Shown: piece by piece, positions 35,718-44,990 of the stretch
How positions within the stretch are numbered: position 1 is the first letter of the stretch
Layout of the letters: every line of letters begins with the position of its first letter
DNA from: Runella sp. CRIBMP
GTDB lineage: Bacteria > Bacteroidota > Bacteroidia > Cytophagales > Spirosomataceae
Direction of reading: 5' to 3'
DNA length: 64,000 nucleotides
NCBI RefSeq assembly: GCF_009905605.1
Contig: NZ_JAAAKZ010000003.1
Coordinates: 62,001-126,000, forward strand
Position numbers and translations under genes: made by a program
Notes under the pieces: generated by a model
Seen by the model: the letters and a program-made list of their open reading frames with translations, nothing else
Databases searched by the model: none
What the model was told of the DNA's origin: nothing

Positions 35718-37702
35718 AGTTTGATTTCAGCAATCGAATGAATAGCTAATTTACTTATTACAAAGACTGCGCTACCATTTTTATACGCAAATGGCAGAGG
35801 TTTATTTTCGGGTTGTAACATCACCTGACGAGGGCGACGCGGTGTTTTTATCGACACTTGAAGGTTATAAAGCGGCGGAATTTCGTCGTTTGCGTGGATG
35901 GATTTGTTGGCGTGATTGCCCGCCATGTTGATAAGGTTTACGTAAGTTGTGCCATTTTTTTGATTCAAAGCCACGTTTACCAGCTTTGAGCCATTGACCT
36001 CCACGTTGGGGTGAAAAAGTTCTTTTACCAGTTTCCCCAAAAAATCGCGGCCTACGTAGGTTTCGCGCTTGTAATGCTGTTCGCCAAAATTGAAATAAAC
36101 GCCCGCAATCTTCCCTTTTCCTAGCGAAGCAACGGTAGCCACAGGCCCTTTGGCAAAACGAGTATCTTCTTGACTGTACCATTGGCCAAAGGGCTGTGTG
36201 CCAGACAATAACTGAAACGGTCGATAGGTTGTCTTGGTACCAGTGATTAGGTTATCAAAGCCCCAAAAAGGAATAGGATGTGTGGTTGGACTTAATGTAA
36301 CGCCCAATTCTTTTTCAAAAATTTTAACGGTTTCGCTACCGATTATAACTAGATTGCCACCTTGTTGTGCGTATTCTACTAGTTCGTTTCGTAGGTGTTC
36401 GTTTATCTTTTTCCATTCTGGAACGACAATTACGGGATATTCCTTCGTATGTCCGAGAAGATGGTGTTCTTGTAGTATTTCTGTTGGCAACTGACTGTAT
36501 AATAAAGCATTGAGCGTGCCAATCATGGGGCTTTGCTTGCCGTCTCCCGTATTGTAAACGGTTGTGACTTCGCTTTTATACCCCGTATTTGAATACAGCA
36601 GACCTACCTGAGGAACGGGTTTGGTATTTTGGCAAAAGGGCTGACGCTCGCGGCAAAATTTAGCTAAATCGGCCATTGTTCCGTAGGCGTAGGTTTTAAG
36701 GCTTCCGTCTCGGTGTTGGGTCCAATAGGCTTGATAACCACCGCCCATCGAAATCACCTGCGCGGCCTCTTGAGAAAGTTGGATGGCACTTTTGGCCGAA
36801 AACACTTGGTCGTCCCAGCCGTATCCAAAACTCCACGACATCAAATCCCAAGGTTTTCCCTGCGGTGCCAAACACCGTGCCTGAAACGCCGACTGATTGG
36901 CTCCGTTTAGAGGCTCGGTGTCGCCCGAAAGGAAATCGACGTTGATATCCACGGGTTCGGGCATCATGGCCGAAAACGACCAATTGCTGGCTACCTGAAA
37001 ACGAGGATTGTATTTATGCAAGGCATCCGTGTATTTGCGTACGTATCGACGAAATGCCATTCGGTGAAATTCCAGCCACTGTGCATAGTTTGGGTCTGAT
37101 TTCTTTTTTGGAATTTCTTGAATACCCGTAGTTTTTTGAAATTCATCCACCGCGGTAGCGCAGTAATCGGGCTCGGTGGCCCAGCAATCGCCATCGATCC
37201 AAACGCCATCCACGCCGTAGTCGCTCATTTCTTTTAGTTGTGGAATGAGCAAGCTGTCAGAATACGCGCTCCACAGCGATGTTTTTTTTTCGTCGCGTTT
37301 GCCTTCCGCATTGATTCTTGCCCAATGTGGGTGATGCTTCACGGCTTCATTGTCCCACACGCCCGAATAATGCAAATAAAGCGCAACGCCGTGGCGCTTT
37401 GTCACGTCTCGAAATAGGCGAAGGATGTCTTTTTCGAAGCGTTTGGGGGTATGGCCCACTTTTGTAGGATAACTCGTTACGCCCGAATGTCCTTTACAAT
37501 CTACCTGAATAAAATCGGGTTTTACCTTTTGTAGCAGTGAGTCTATCATTCTGTCGGTAAGGGTTTTACCGATAAGTGTATCTTCCAACACCGCATGAAA
37601 ATCAAAATGCAGCCCAAAAAAACTTTCTGAACGCCGCAATGGTGTTTGGGCAAAAAGAAAAACGGGAAAGTGAAGAACAAGCAGAATACGCAGGAGTTTC
37701 AT
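35714..37702 (-). CDS. Secreted TIM-barrel glycoside hydrolase-like protein
   Basis: A 662-residue exported protein with a signal peptide ([19 protein letters not shown]). Residues about 25-365 resemble the alpha-amylase/alpha-fucosidase TIM-barrel group ([32 protein letters not shown], a probable catalytic strand [12 protein letters not shown], and [14 protein letters not shown]). Residues about 385-570 look like the beta-galactosidase trimerisation (GATase-like) fold ([32 protein letters not shown]). The C-terminus is beta-rich. Substrate and exact GH family are not assignable from sequence alone. It is coupled to the downstream cytochrome gene by a 4-base overlap. Confidence 0.78.
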   Translation of the reverse strand: MKLLRILLVLHFPVFLFAQTPLRRSESFFGLHFDFHAVLEDTLIGKTLTDRMIDSLLQKVKPDFIQVDCKGHSGVTSYPTKVGHTPKRFEKDILRLFRDVTKRHGVALYLHYSGVWDNEAVKHHPHWARINAEGKRDEKKTSLWSAYSDSLLIPQLKEMSDYGVDGVWIDGDCWATEPDYCATAVDEFQKTTGIQEIPKKKSDPNYAQWLEFHRMAFRRYVRKYTDALHKYNPRFQVASNWSFSAMMPEPVDINVDFLSGDTEPLNGANQSAFQARCLAPQGKPWDLMSWSFGYGWDDQVFSAKSAIQLSQEAAQVISMGGGYQAYWTQHRDGSLKTYAYGTMADLAKFCRERQPFCQNTKPVPQVGLLYSNTGYKSEVTTVYNTGDGKQSPMIGTLNALLYSQLPTEILQEHHLLGHTKEYPVIVVPEWKKINEHLRNELVEYAQQGGNLVIIGSETVKIFEKELGVTLSPTTHPIPFWGFDNLITGTKTTYRPFQLLSGTQPFGQWYSQEDTRFAKGPVATVASLGKGKIAGVYFNFGEQHYKRETYVGRDFLGKLVKELFHPNVEVNGSKLVNVALNQKNGTTYVNLINMAGNHANKSIHANDEIPPLYNLQVSIKTPRRPRQVMLQPENKPLPFAYKNGSAVFVISKLAIHSIAEIKL

Positions 37703-37894
37703 ATTGGTTTTATTTACTCATACTATCAAAGTTGTGTAGAAGGCTATTCTCCTTTCCTAAGCACAAACCATCAGCTAAATAGAGATTTATTTAGAAGGAT
37801 GCTGGGTAGAAAAACACGTAAAGTGACCCAAGGATTTCGCATAATTTATGTTTTCGTATTATCTTGCACGCCCAAACAAAAGCCTCAACAAACC

Positions 37895-38272
37895 ATGACT
37901 TTCCCCGAAGAGCTTAAATACACCAAAGATCACGAATGGATTCGTTTTGAAGACGATGATACCGCAGTAGTTGGAGTGACGGATTTTGCCCAACAAGAAC
38001 TGGGTGACATTGTTTATGTAGACATCACTACGGTGGGCCAGACCGTTGAAGAAGGTGAGATTTTTGGCAGCGTAGAAGCAGTTAAAACCGTTTCTGACCT
38101 TTTTATACCCGTATCAGGTGAAGTCCTTGAATTTAATGATGAATTAGAAGCCGCGCCCGAGTTGGTCAACGAAGACCCTTATGGCAAAGGTTGGATGGTT
38201 CGTATCAAAATTACGGGTTCAACAGATAGTTTACTTTCGGTAGAAGAATACAAAGAATTGATTGGCGAATAA
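37895..38272 (+). CDS. gcvH: Glycine cleavage system H protein
   Basis: Lipoyl-carrier protein that shuttles the aminomethyl group between P, T and L proteins; 125 residues, normal length. The start at 37895 ([18 protein letters not shown]) is the usual N-terminus; the longer frame from 37646 has no family match. The lipoylated Lys is in the segment [14 protein letters not shown]. gcvP and gcvT are not beside it. A clean terminator follows immediately. Confidence 0.96.
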   Translation: MTFPEELKYTKDHEWIRFEDDDTAVVGVTDFAQQELGDIVYVDITTVGQTVEEGEIFGSVEAVKTVSDLFIPVSGEVLEFNDELEAAPELVNEDPYGKGWMVRIKITGSTDSLLSVEEYKELIGE

Positions 38273-38275
38273 ATA

Positions 38276-38301
38276 GAAGCTCCGAAAGGGGCTTTTTTTT
38301 T
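38276..38301 (+). terminator. Terminator of gcvH
   Basis: A 6-bp stem (38278-38283 with 38288-38293) closed by a GAAA tetraloop, followed by a run of T from 38293. Classic rho-independent form directly after the gcvH stop. Confidence 0.88.
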
Positions 38302-38344
38302 AGCCTTTCACCCGCAATGTGAATAAGTGAAAGTTTTTAAATAT

Positions 38345-39616
38345 ATGCTACTGATTCGTTCTGTTAAGATTATTGATAGTCGCTCGCCTTATAATGGGCA
38401 AACGAAAGATATTTTGGTCGAAAATGGAAAAATTGCCAAAATTGGCGACCAACTTGATGCCCCAGATGCTGAAATTCTGACGGGCCACAATTGGCATATT
38501 TCTTCGGGTTGGGTAGATATGCGGGTATCTTCTCACGACCCAGGCCATGAGCACAAAGAGGATTTGAGTACCGCCTGTGAAGCCGCCGTTGCGGGCGGTT
38601 ATACCGAAATCGCCGTGTTGCCCAACAGCCAACCAGCGTTGGATTCAAAAAATACGTTGGTTTATGTAAAGCAAAAAGCCGCCGACCAACTCGTGGCGGT
38701 ACACCCGATTGGTGCGGTCACGAAAGGATGTGAAGGCAAGGATTTTACGGAAATGATTGACTTAACGCACGCTGGTGCGGTGGCTTTTTCGGACGGTGTT
38801 CATGCCATTCAAAATACCCACATTTTCCTCAAATCGCTTCAGTATTTGCAGCAAGTCAACCGGGTACTGATGAATCGCCCCGAAGATTTTGATCTGACGG
38901 TGTTTGGACAAATGCACGAAGGGGAAGTCAGCACGTTGCTGGGAATGCGCGGTATCCCGTCGATTGCCGAAGAATTGATGATTATGCGAGATTTGAAATT
39001 GTTGGAATACGTGGGCATAAAAAGCCCAACTCCCCTACTCCATTTCTCGACCATCTCTACCGCCAATGCCGTGGCGTTGATTCGTCAGGCCAAAGCGCAG
39101 GGGTTGCCCGTTTCCTGCGATATTGCGGCGCACCAAATTGCGTTTGAAGATTCGCTTTTGACAGATTTTGATACGAATTATAAAGTCAACCCACCATTTA
39201 GGCAGCAAAAAGACATTGATGCCCTGTGGGAAGGTTTGGCCGATGGCACCATTGATGCCGTCGTTTCGGACCATAATCCTCAGGACGAAGAAGCAAAAAA
39301 CCTAGAATTTGACTTGGCTGAATTTGGAATTATTGGGTTGGAAACGGCTTTTGGAGTGCTAAACACGTACAACAAAACGCTAAGCATTGAGCAAATTGTG
39401 GATAAGTTTACGCACCATCCGCGCACTATTTTACGGCTGCCAGCGCATACAATTTCGGAGGGTAATTTGGCCAAATTAACCCTCTTTAACCCCGACTTAG
39501 AATGGGTATTCTCCAGCACGCGCTCTAAGTCAAAAAACTCTCCTTTTTTCGGAAACCAGCTGAAAGGGAGAGCTTTATACGTTATTAATCGAAATAAAGT
39601 GGAGAAATGTGGATAA
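38345..39616 (+). CDS. Dihydroorotase-like protein lacking metal ligands (PyrC' type)
   Basis: A 423-residue homologue of class I dihydroorotase (amidohydrolase fold; ATG 38345, a GTG at 38327 also possible). The DxHxHxRxPG metal motif reads DMRVSSHDPG at residues 58-67, so both His ligands are replaced (by Arg60 and Ser62). The usual HCED is MNRPED and TDHAPH is SDHNPQ. HFST is kept. It is therefore unlikely to bind the catalytic zinc pair. Inactive dihydroorotases called PyrC' are known to act as structural partners of aspartate carbamoyltransferase in some bacteria; pyrB is in this window. Whether this organism has a second, active pyrC cannot be seen here. Confidence 0.85.
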   Translation: MLLIRSVKIIDSRSPYNGQTKDILVENGKIAKIGDQLDAPDAEILTGHNWHISSGWVDMRVSSHDPGHEHKEDLSTACEAAVAGGYTEIAVLPNSQPALDSKNTLVYVKQKAADQLVAVHPIGAVTKGCEGKDFTEMIDLTHAGAVAFSDGVHAIQNTHIFLKSLQYLQQVNRVLMNRPEDFDLTVFGQMHEGEVSTLLGMRGIPSIAEELMIMRDLKLLEYVGIKSPTPLLHFSTISTANAVALIRQAKAQGLPVSCDIAAHQIAFEDSLLTDFDTNYKVNPPFRQQKDIDALWEGLADGTIDAVVSDHNPQDEEAKNLEFDLAEFGIIGLETAFGVLNTYNKTLSIEQIVDKFTHHPRTILRLPAHTISEGNLAKLTLFNPDLEWVFSSTRSKSKNSPFFGNQLKGRALYVINRNKVEKCG

Positions 39617-39631
39617 CTCTGTGGATAAGTC

Positions 39632-40171
39632 ATGCGAAATGTGATTAACTTTTTTAATAAGCCCCTTTTGAAAATTCCGCTGGCGTTCGGCGTATTGGCG
39701 GGATTTGTGTGTTTTTTGTTCTTTTTGGTGGTCCAAAACCTAGAGAAATTCTCGGGAACTGGCCGGGCGTTGGACGTGGGTTTTTTCGCCATTATTATCG
39801 CGGCGGCTTGTTGGTATTACCGCAAAAATATCGGGAAAGGATACATGCACGCCTGGGAAGGAATCTCGATTGGGTACGTGGTTTGGCTGACGGGGGCATT
39901 ACTCTGCGGGTATCTAACTTCTATGTTTTTTTACTTCTCACCAAGTGCACTTGATAGATACAAACAAACGCTGCGCACTTCGTTGGTTACTAATCAGGCT
40001 GAGGCCATGAAAGTGTGGGGAAAAGAGATTTATCAACAAAAACTGGCGGATATTTCACAGCTTACGCCTTCAAGTTTTATTTTTGATGAATTTCGGTTTA
40101 CGTTATTGCTGGTTATCATTGCCATCTTGTTGATTGCGTTGATTTTCCGCAAAAAGAAAGCCGAAGCATAA
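39632..40171 (+). CDS. DUF4199 membrane protein
   Basis: A 179-residue integral membrane protein with four predicted helices (IPLAFGVLAGFVCFLFFLVV, VGFFAIIIAAACWYY, EGISIGYVVWLTGALLCGYL, FRFTLLLVIIAILLIALIF) and a loop between helices 3 and 4. The topology and the Bacteroidota context match DUF4199, a family of unknown function. It begins 15 bases after the dihydroorotase-like gene and ends 4 bases before the J-domain gene, suggesting one operon. Confidence 0.8.
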   Translation: MRNVINFFNKPLLKIPLAFGVLAGFVCFLFFLVVQNLEKFSGTGRALDVGFFAIIIAAACWYYRKNIGKGYMHAWEGISIGYVVWLTGALLCGYLTSMFFYFSPSALDRYKQTLRTSLVTNQAEAMKVWGKEIYQQKLADISQLTPSSFIFDEFRFTLLLVIIAILLIALIFRKKKAEA

Positions 40172-40175
40172 GCCG

Positions 40176-41252
40176 ATGTCTGCTAAAATTGTCCAAATAA
40201 CGAAGGCCAAAGCCGAACAGACGAAGTCGCAGAAAGAGTTTAATCGCTTGGTACAAAAAATTGAGACGCTCGAAAAAAGTATTGTTGAGTACCGCGAAAC
40301 CATGACCAAAATCCAACAACGTGCCCTGACGGAGTTGGAACCTTTACGCAAACAATATTTTGAGCAACGTGCCCAACTTGTCTACCGTTTTGACCGCGCT
40401 CATGACTCACCATTTTTCAAAAAGAATGAAAAGAAAAAGTTAGCCTATCTCATTCAGGACATTGCGTTTGAATTGATTGATGCGGCTGGGATGGAGGAGT
40501 TTAAGCCGATTTATGACAAATATAGCCCAGAAGGTAGCTATGATGCAGTCGTTGAAGAGGCCGAGCGTATCAATAATATGTTTTCCGCATTTGGCGCTGA
40601 TTTTGGAGAAGAGTTTGGGAAACATTACGAAAAAAAGTCAGAGAATCAGGAAACGACACAACACCAAGCAGCCTTTGGAGAACAACACCAATCGAGAGAA
40701 CAACGCAACCAACGTCCGAAGACGCAAAAACAGCTGAACCGGGAAGCGAAAAAGGAATTGGAAACTCGCACGGGTACCAAAGCGGTGAGAACGATATACC
40801 TTGATTTGGTAAAGGCGTTTCATCCCGACCGCGATACGGACGAGACTGAAAAAGACCGCAAGACAGAAATCATGCAACGGGTGACCGAAGCCTACGAAAA
40901 AAATGACGTCTTGGCTTTATTGCGGTTACAATTGGAGCTTGAGCGCATCGACCAATCACACATTGAAACGCTGGCTGAAACCCACCTCAAATACTATAAC
41001 AAAATCTTGCGTGAGCAGACCAAAGAGCTGGAAGAAGAATACCAGCAATTGCAGCTTCAGGCGCTTGCATTAGGGGGGCAGTCGGCCTATTTGATTTCAA
41101 ACCCTTTTGGCTTAGAATTTGCTTTCAATCAGCAGGTGAATGAGTTTAAAAAGACCGTAAAAAATCTTAAAAAAGACCTCAAAGATTTGCAACATGACGA
41201 GGTTGTGCGGGCATTTCTCAAAACCTATACTATTCCAGACCAAGAATGGTAG
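40176..41252 (+). CDS. J-domain protein with long coiled-coil flanks
   Basis: A 358-residue cytoplasmic protein. Residues about 1-60 and 275-345 are coiled-coil (AKAEQTKSQKEFNRLVQKIE; REQTKELEEEYQQLQLQAL). A J-domain-like segment at about 200-255 has the invariant HPD in LVKAFHPDRDTDETEKD, so it could stimulate an Hsp70. A charged Gln/Glu linker precedes it (about 150-190). This is not the DnaJ/CbpA layout; there is no zinc-finger or C-terminal substrate domain. It probably forms an operon with the DUF4199 gene (4-base gap). Client unknown. Confidence 0.85.
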   Translation: MSAKIVQITKAKAEQTKSQKEFNRLVQKIETLEKSIVEYRETMTKIQQRALTELEPLRKQYFEQRAQLVYRFDRAHDSPFFKKNEKKKLAYLIQDIAFELIDAAGMEEFKPIYDKYSPEGSYDAVVEEAERINNMFSAFGADFGEEFGKHYEKKSENQETTQHQAAFGEQHQSREQRNQRPKTQKQLNREAKKELETRTGTKAVRTIYLDLVKAFHPDRDTDETEKDRKTEIMQRVTEAYEKNDVLALLRLQLELERIDQSHIETLAETHLKYYNKILREQTKELEEEYQQLQLQALALGGQSAYLISNPFGLEFAFNQQVNEFKKTVKNLKKDLKDLQHDEVVRAFLKTYTIPDQEW

Positions 41253-41326
41253 ATTTGATTTTGCCTTTTGAGAAGAAATATTGATTGAAAACGTTTTTTA
41301 TTAAATTTGTAAAAAATACTAAAACC

Positions 41327-41776
41327 ATGAAAAATATACTCATTACCGCACTTTTCACTCTTTTTATAACGAGTGCTTACGCCCAGGAGAGCTATTTTGG
41401 AAAAAAAATAAACGATAAAGGGGCCTTAGCATCGGCAGAATTGCCTAAGAAGATGGCGGCCAAAGAAAAAATTGCGGCCAAAGTGGTAGGCACCGTTGAG
41501 TCGGTGTGTCAGGCAAAAGGATGCTGGATGAAGGTAAAAACCGCCGATGGTCAAACCATGCGCGTGAGTTTTAAGGATTACGGCTTCTTTGTTCCGAAAG
41601 ACATTGCGGGCAAAACCGTAGTGTTTGAAGGAGAAGCTAAAATGAAAACTACACCCGTAGCAGAATTGCAGCACTACGCCGAAGATGCCGGTAAAAGCAA
41701 AGAAGATATTGCAAAAATTACGGAACCTAAACACGAACTTACGTTTGTGGCCGATGGCGTAATTGTAAAGAAGTAA
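41327..41776 (+). CDS. DUF4920 exported protein
   Basis: A 149-residue exported protein from ATG 41327 (MKNILITALFTLFITSAYAQ signal peptide); the upstream start at 41285 adds a non-signal extension and is rejected. The mature part is a small beta-barrel-like domain with a Cys pair (VESVCQAKGCWMKVKTADG) typical of the DUF4920 family in Bacteroidota. The Cys pair could bind metal or form a disulfide. Function unknown. A strong terminator follows. Confidence 0.85.
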   Translation: MKNILITALFTLFITSAYAQESYFGKKINDKGALASAELPKKMAAKEKIAAKVVGTVESVCQAKGCWMKVKTADGQTMRVSFKDYGFFVPKDIAGKTVVFEGEAKMKTTPVAELQHYAEDAGKSKEDIAKITEPKHELTFVADGVIVKK

Positions 41777-41792
41777 TATGCGCACTAAATGA

Positions 41793-41828
41793 AGCGGTCA
41801 GTCGGCTAAAACCGACCGACCGCTTTTT
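41793..41828 (+). terminator. Terminator downstream of the DUF4920 gene
   Basis: A 13-position GC-rich stem with one internal mismatch (41793-41805 with 41812-41824), a 6-base loop and a T run. It ends at the prfB promoter. Confidence 0.88.
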
Positions 41829-41833
41829 ATTTG

Positions 41834-41841
41834 TACCTTTG
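41834..41841 (+). promoter_or_regulatory. -7 promoter element of prfB
   Basis: TACCTTTG matches TAnnTTTG, 68 bases before the prfB ATG; no TTTG is found 19 bases upstream, where the preceding terminator sits. Confidence 0.5.
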
Positions 41842-41908
41842 CCGTTCAAAAAAGAGTGAACAGCTTGATTTCGCTCGTTTGTCCAGCTTTAAATTTATCA
41901 TTGACACT

Positions 41909-42986
41909 ATGACAACAGAACAGTTGAAAGACTTGAAAGCCCGCGTTTCGGCTTTGAGGGGGTATCTTTGACTACGATACCAAGAAAGAACGATTGACCG
42001 AATTACAACAAATTCAAAGCCAACCCGAGTTTTGGAATGATAACACCAAGGCCGAACAAACCATGAAAGAAGTCCGTGGTTTGAAAAGTTGGACCGAAAG
42101 CTACGAATCCGTTGACGGACGCCTTGGTGATTTAGAAACCTTGCAGGAATTTCTGGAATTGGGCGAAGCCACAGAGGCCGAAGTAGAGGCTGAATACCAA
42201 GCTATGCTGAAAGTGTTGGAAGAAGTTGAACTGAAAAAGATGCTTTCCAACGAAGAAGACCAGCTTAATGCCGTACTCGAAATCAACTCGGGGGCGGGAG
42301 GTACAGAAAGTCAAGATTGGGCCGAAATGCTTTATCGAATGTACGTTCGCTGGGCCGAAAAGCACAATTACAAAGTCACGCAGATTGATTATCAGGATGG
42401 AGATGGTGCTGGTATAAAGTCGGCGTCTATTCAGATTGAAGGGCCGCAGGCGTACGGATATTTACAATCCGAAAACGGTGTGCATCGTTTGGTACGAATC
42501 TCTCCTTTTGATTCTAATGCGCGCCGACACACCTCCTTTGCGTCGGTGTATGCGTATCCTTTGATTGATGATACGATTGATATTGAAGTCAATCCCGCTG
42601 ATATTGAATGGGATACGTATCGTTCTGGCGGTGCGGGTGGGCAAAACGTAAACAAAGTGGAAACGGCCGTTCGCGTTCGTCACAAGCCTTCAGGACTCGT
42701 TATTGAATGCCAACAAGAGCGCAGTCAGCACCTGAACCGTGATCTGGCCCTGCGTTTGTTGAAATCAAAACTGTACCAAATTGAAGTAGAAAAGCGCAAT
42801 GCCGCGCGGGCCGAAGTGGAAGCCTCCAAGAAAAAAATTGAATGGGGATCACAGATTCGTAACTACGTGATGCATCCCTATAAATTGGTCAAAGACGTAC
42901 GCACTGGGGTTGAAACATCTGACGTACAGGGAGTAATGGATGGGGACTTGGATGAGTTTATTAAAGCTTATCTGATGTTGCAATAA
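41909..42986 (+). CDS. prfB: Peptide chain release factor 2 (programmed +1 frameshift)
   Basis: Class I release factor that reads UGA and UAA. Translation starts at ATG 41909, runs 20 codons to TGA 41969-41971, then continues after a +1 shift (41909-41968 joined to 41970-42986), giving about 358 residues, the normal RF2 length. The RF2 tripeptide SPF is present ([18 protein letters not shown]), as is the catalytic GGQ ([14 protein letters not shown]). In the RF2 control loop, low RF2 favours the shift at the in-frame UGA and so restores RF2. The downstream part alone, from TTG 41994, would miss the N-terminus. Confidence 0.97.
41957..41972 (+). promoter_or_regulatory. prfB +1 frameshift site
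   Basis: AGGGGG at 41957-41962, TAT, slippery CTT at 41966-41968, then the UGA stop with C as the next base. The internal Shine-Dalgarno-like AGGGGG at short spacing, the CTT slip codon and the weak UGAC context match the well-known prfB recoding signal, as I recall it base for base the same as in E. coli. Confidence 0.95.
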
Positions 42987-43012
42987 TTTCTTATTTCATT
43001 CCCAATGATTTG

Positions 43013-43066
43013 TCAACAAGCAGGCTTTAGCCCTAAGATTATCTAGGCTAAAGCCTGTTTTGTTGA
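43013..43066. terminator. Bidirectional terminator between prfB and TPR gene
   Basis: A long stem pairs 43013-43032 with 43046-43066 (12 bp + 7 bp, one bulge) around a 13-base loop, between convergent genes. A and T tracts on both sides suit termination in both directions. Confidence 0.85.
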
Positions 43067-43070
43067 TAAA

Positions 43071-44309
43071 TCAATTCCGTTGTTTTCGACGCTCCTCGCG
43101 TCGTAGTTTATTGAGGTTTGAGAGGGCATCTTTGGCCTCTTTCACTTGGGTGGATTTTTTCTCACCTCTGTCTACCGCTGTTTTGTAGTATTCACGAGCG
43201 GCATCGTAATTCTTTTCTTTCTCGGCAATTCGCCCCAATCCTACCAAAGACGCTAAGTAATAGCCTGAGGTAAAGGCTTTTGCTTGCGTGGAATAATCAA
43301 GCGTTTTCTGATAGTACAGTTTGGCCTTAGGAAGGTCGCGGTGGTAGTTGTTGGCATAATAGGCCAATACATACGCGGCATTTCGGCCGCTTACGGCCTC
43401 ATAACCCGTTTTTCCAGCGTCAATTTTTGCCAAAATACTATTCGCTATTTTCTCGGCTTCGTCGGAGTTTCCGCGTACAAAAGCTGAACGTAAATAATAG
43501 CGCTCAAAATATGGATTGTCGGGGTAGGTTTCCCAAGAATATTTTGCCAAATCATACGATTTTGCGTACTGATTTTCGTACCCGTAAATCTGCAATAGAA
43601 AATAGCGGGCTTCGGTCCTTGTATAAAACGCGTTGTTACCGACTTTTTCCAGTTGTTGGATGCCCGTTTGCTTATTCCCTTTCGGAAAAAGCCATAAAAC
43701 AGGCTTTAGAAGCGGATAATTGTCGGGAATCCATTCGGCAAAATAGTTGAATAATCCGTCTCCAAACAGCAACTCTGGGCTGATTTCGCTTTGGCCCTTG
43801 CAACGTTCTAAATATTTAAGGGCATTTTTTCCCGCAAAAGTAGCCCGTGACCAGTGTTTGCGCTCGGAGTGAATACGTCCTTTAAAAGCATAGGCTGCCG
43901 CCAAAAAGAAAGAAGGTTCAATTTTATTTTTCCGAATATCGTAGAGCTTTTCGGCCAAGGTAATGCAAGTATCCATGAGGGCAATGCAACGGTCGTCGTA
44001 GCGAGTATCGTCGGTATTTGGAACGATTTTCCACCATTCGGCCAGTCCCATCAAAAAATAGGGCATCGGATGGTTTGGATAGCGATAACGTAACCAGCGG
44101 AATTCGGCATCGGCCTCGGCAAATTTGAAGTTGTATAATTTATTGATGGCTTCTGTGGCCTCGATTTGTACGCCAGGATTGGAGAGGAGCATCTCATATT
44201 TGCTGTCAAAATCGGCAGATGCGTACAATTGTGCTTTTGCAGGCTTTATAGCCATCATCATGATGCCTATAAAGCCGAATATCCAATATTTTAAACTGTT
44301 CTTTTTCAT
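43071..44309 (-). CDS. Exported tetratricopeptide-repeat protein
   Basis: A 412-residue protein with a signal peptide (KYWIFGFIGIMMMAIKPAKAQ, cut near residue 27) and repeated helical pairs typical of TPR arrays (for example NKLYNFKFAEADAEFRWLRY, GLGRIAEKEKNYDAAREYY). The end is very basic (KLRREERRKQRN). No enzymatic domain was recognised; such proteins often scaffold surface or gliding/secretion complexes in Bacteroidota, but no direct link is visible here. It is monocistronic, divergent from hpt. Confidence 0.85.
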   Translation of the reverse strand: MKKNSLKYWIFGFIGIMMMAIKPAKAQLYASADFDSKYEMLLSNPGVQIEATEAINKLYNFKFAEADAEFRWLRYRYPNHPMPYFLMGLAEWWKIVPNTDDTRYDDRCIALMDTCITLAEKLYDIRKNKIEPSFFLAAAYAFKGRIHSERKHWSRATFAGKNALKYLERCKGQSEISPELLFGDGLFNYFAEWIPDNYPLLKPVLWLFPKGNKQTGIQQLEKVGNNAFYTRTEARYFLLQIYGYENQYAKSYDLAKYSWETYPDNPYFERYYLRSAFVRGNSDEAEKIANSILAKIDAGKTGYEAVSGRNAAYVLAYYANNYHRDLPKAKLYYQKTLDYSTQAKAFTSGYYLASLVGLGRIAEKEKNYDAAREYYKTAVDRGEKKSTQVKEAKDALSNLNKLRREERRKQRN

Positions 44310-44316
44310 GGTCTAT

Positions 44317-44324
44317 TATCTTTG
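44317..44324 (+). promoter_or_regulatory. -7 promoter element candidate for hpt
   Basis: TATCTTTG fits TAnnTTTG on the plus strand, 82 bases before the hpt ATG, in the divergent spacer; the -33 region is weak. Confidence 0.4.
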
Positions 44325-44405
44325 CTGTACCGTATTAACGTACATTTCTTTCGGACAGTTTATAAATTTAAGTTTTTTTTAATAATTTTTTAATATTTCT
44401 CAAAC

Positions 44406-44936
44406 ATGCAGGTCGTCAAAGACAAACGGTTTGTGCCATTCATTGACAAACAAACGCTGGAAGAACGGATTGCCGAAGTGGGCCGCAAAATTAGCGAAGA
44501 TTACCGAGACAAAAATCCTCTTTTTGTGGTCGTACTTAATGGGGCATTCCTCTTTGCAGCAGAGCTTATAAAAAACGTTCCTATCCCCTGCGAAATTACA
44601 TTTGTTCGGGTTTCTTCGTATTCAAAAACGGAATCCACGGGACAATTGAAGGAAATTTTGGGCTTGAAAGAGTCGATTGAAGGCCGACACGTGATTATTG
44701 TGGAAGACATTGTGGATACAGGCCTGACGATGAACAAACTGCTTTTTCAGCTTTCGGTTCAAAAACCAGACTCTATTCAGGTTGCTTCCATGCTCTTTAA
44801 GCCAGCTGCTCTCAAAACTCCGCTAACTGTAAAGTACGTAGGGTTCGAAATAGAAAATCGTTTTGTGGTTGGATATGGCCTTGATTATGACGAGCAGGGG
44901 CGAAACTTGGATGCGATATACGTACTGGCTGATTAA
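44406..44936 (+). CDS. hpt: Hypoxanthine phosphoribosyltransferase
   Basis: Purine salvage enzyme that makes IMP (and GMP) from hypoxanthine or guanine plus PRPP; 176 residues, family-typical. The PRPP-binding motif VIIVEDIVDTGLTMNKL is intact, as are the early FVVVLNGAFLFAAEL loop and the flexible-loop region SSYSKTESTGQ; the purine-contacting FVVGYGLDYDE is near the C-terminus. Followed by a HupE-like gene 54 bases downstream. Confidence 0.96.
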   Translation: MQVVKDKRFVPFIDKQTLEERIAEVGRKISEDYRDKNPLFVVVLNGAFLFAAELIKNVPIPCEITFVRVSSYSKTESTGQLKEILGLKESIEGRHVIIVEDIVDTGLTMNKLLFQLSVQKPDSIQVASMLFKPAALKTPLTVKYVGFEIENRFVVGYGLDYDEQGRNLDAIYVLAD

Positions 44937-44990
44937 TTGGCCGATATTTTTACTTTTAAATACCCTTTTACCCACATCTATCTAAAGCTT

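Noticed and set aside
37646-37894. 83-residue N-terminal extension of GcvH
   Set aside because: GcvH begins at MTFPEELKY; the extension is non-coding sequence in frame.
41909-41994. prfB as a broken gene with a premature stop
   Set aside because: The stop sits in the classic RF2 frameshift signal; the gene is intact by programmed recoding.
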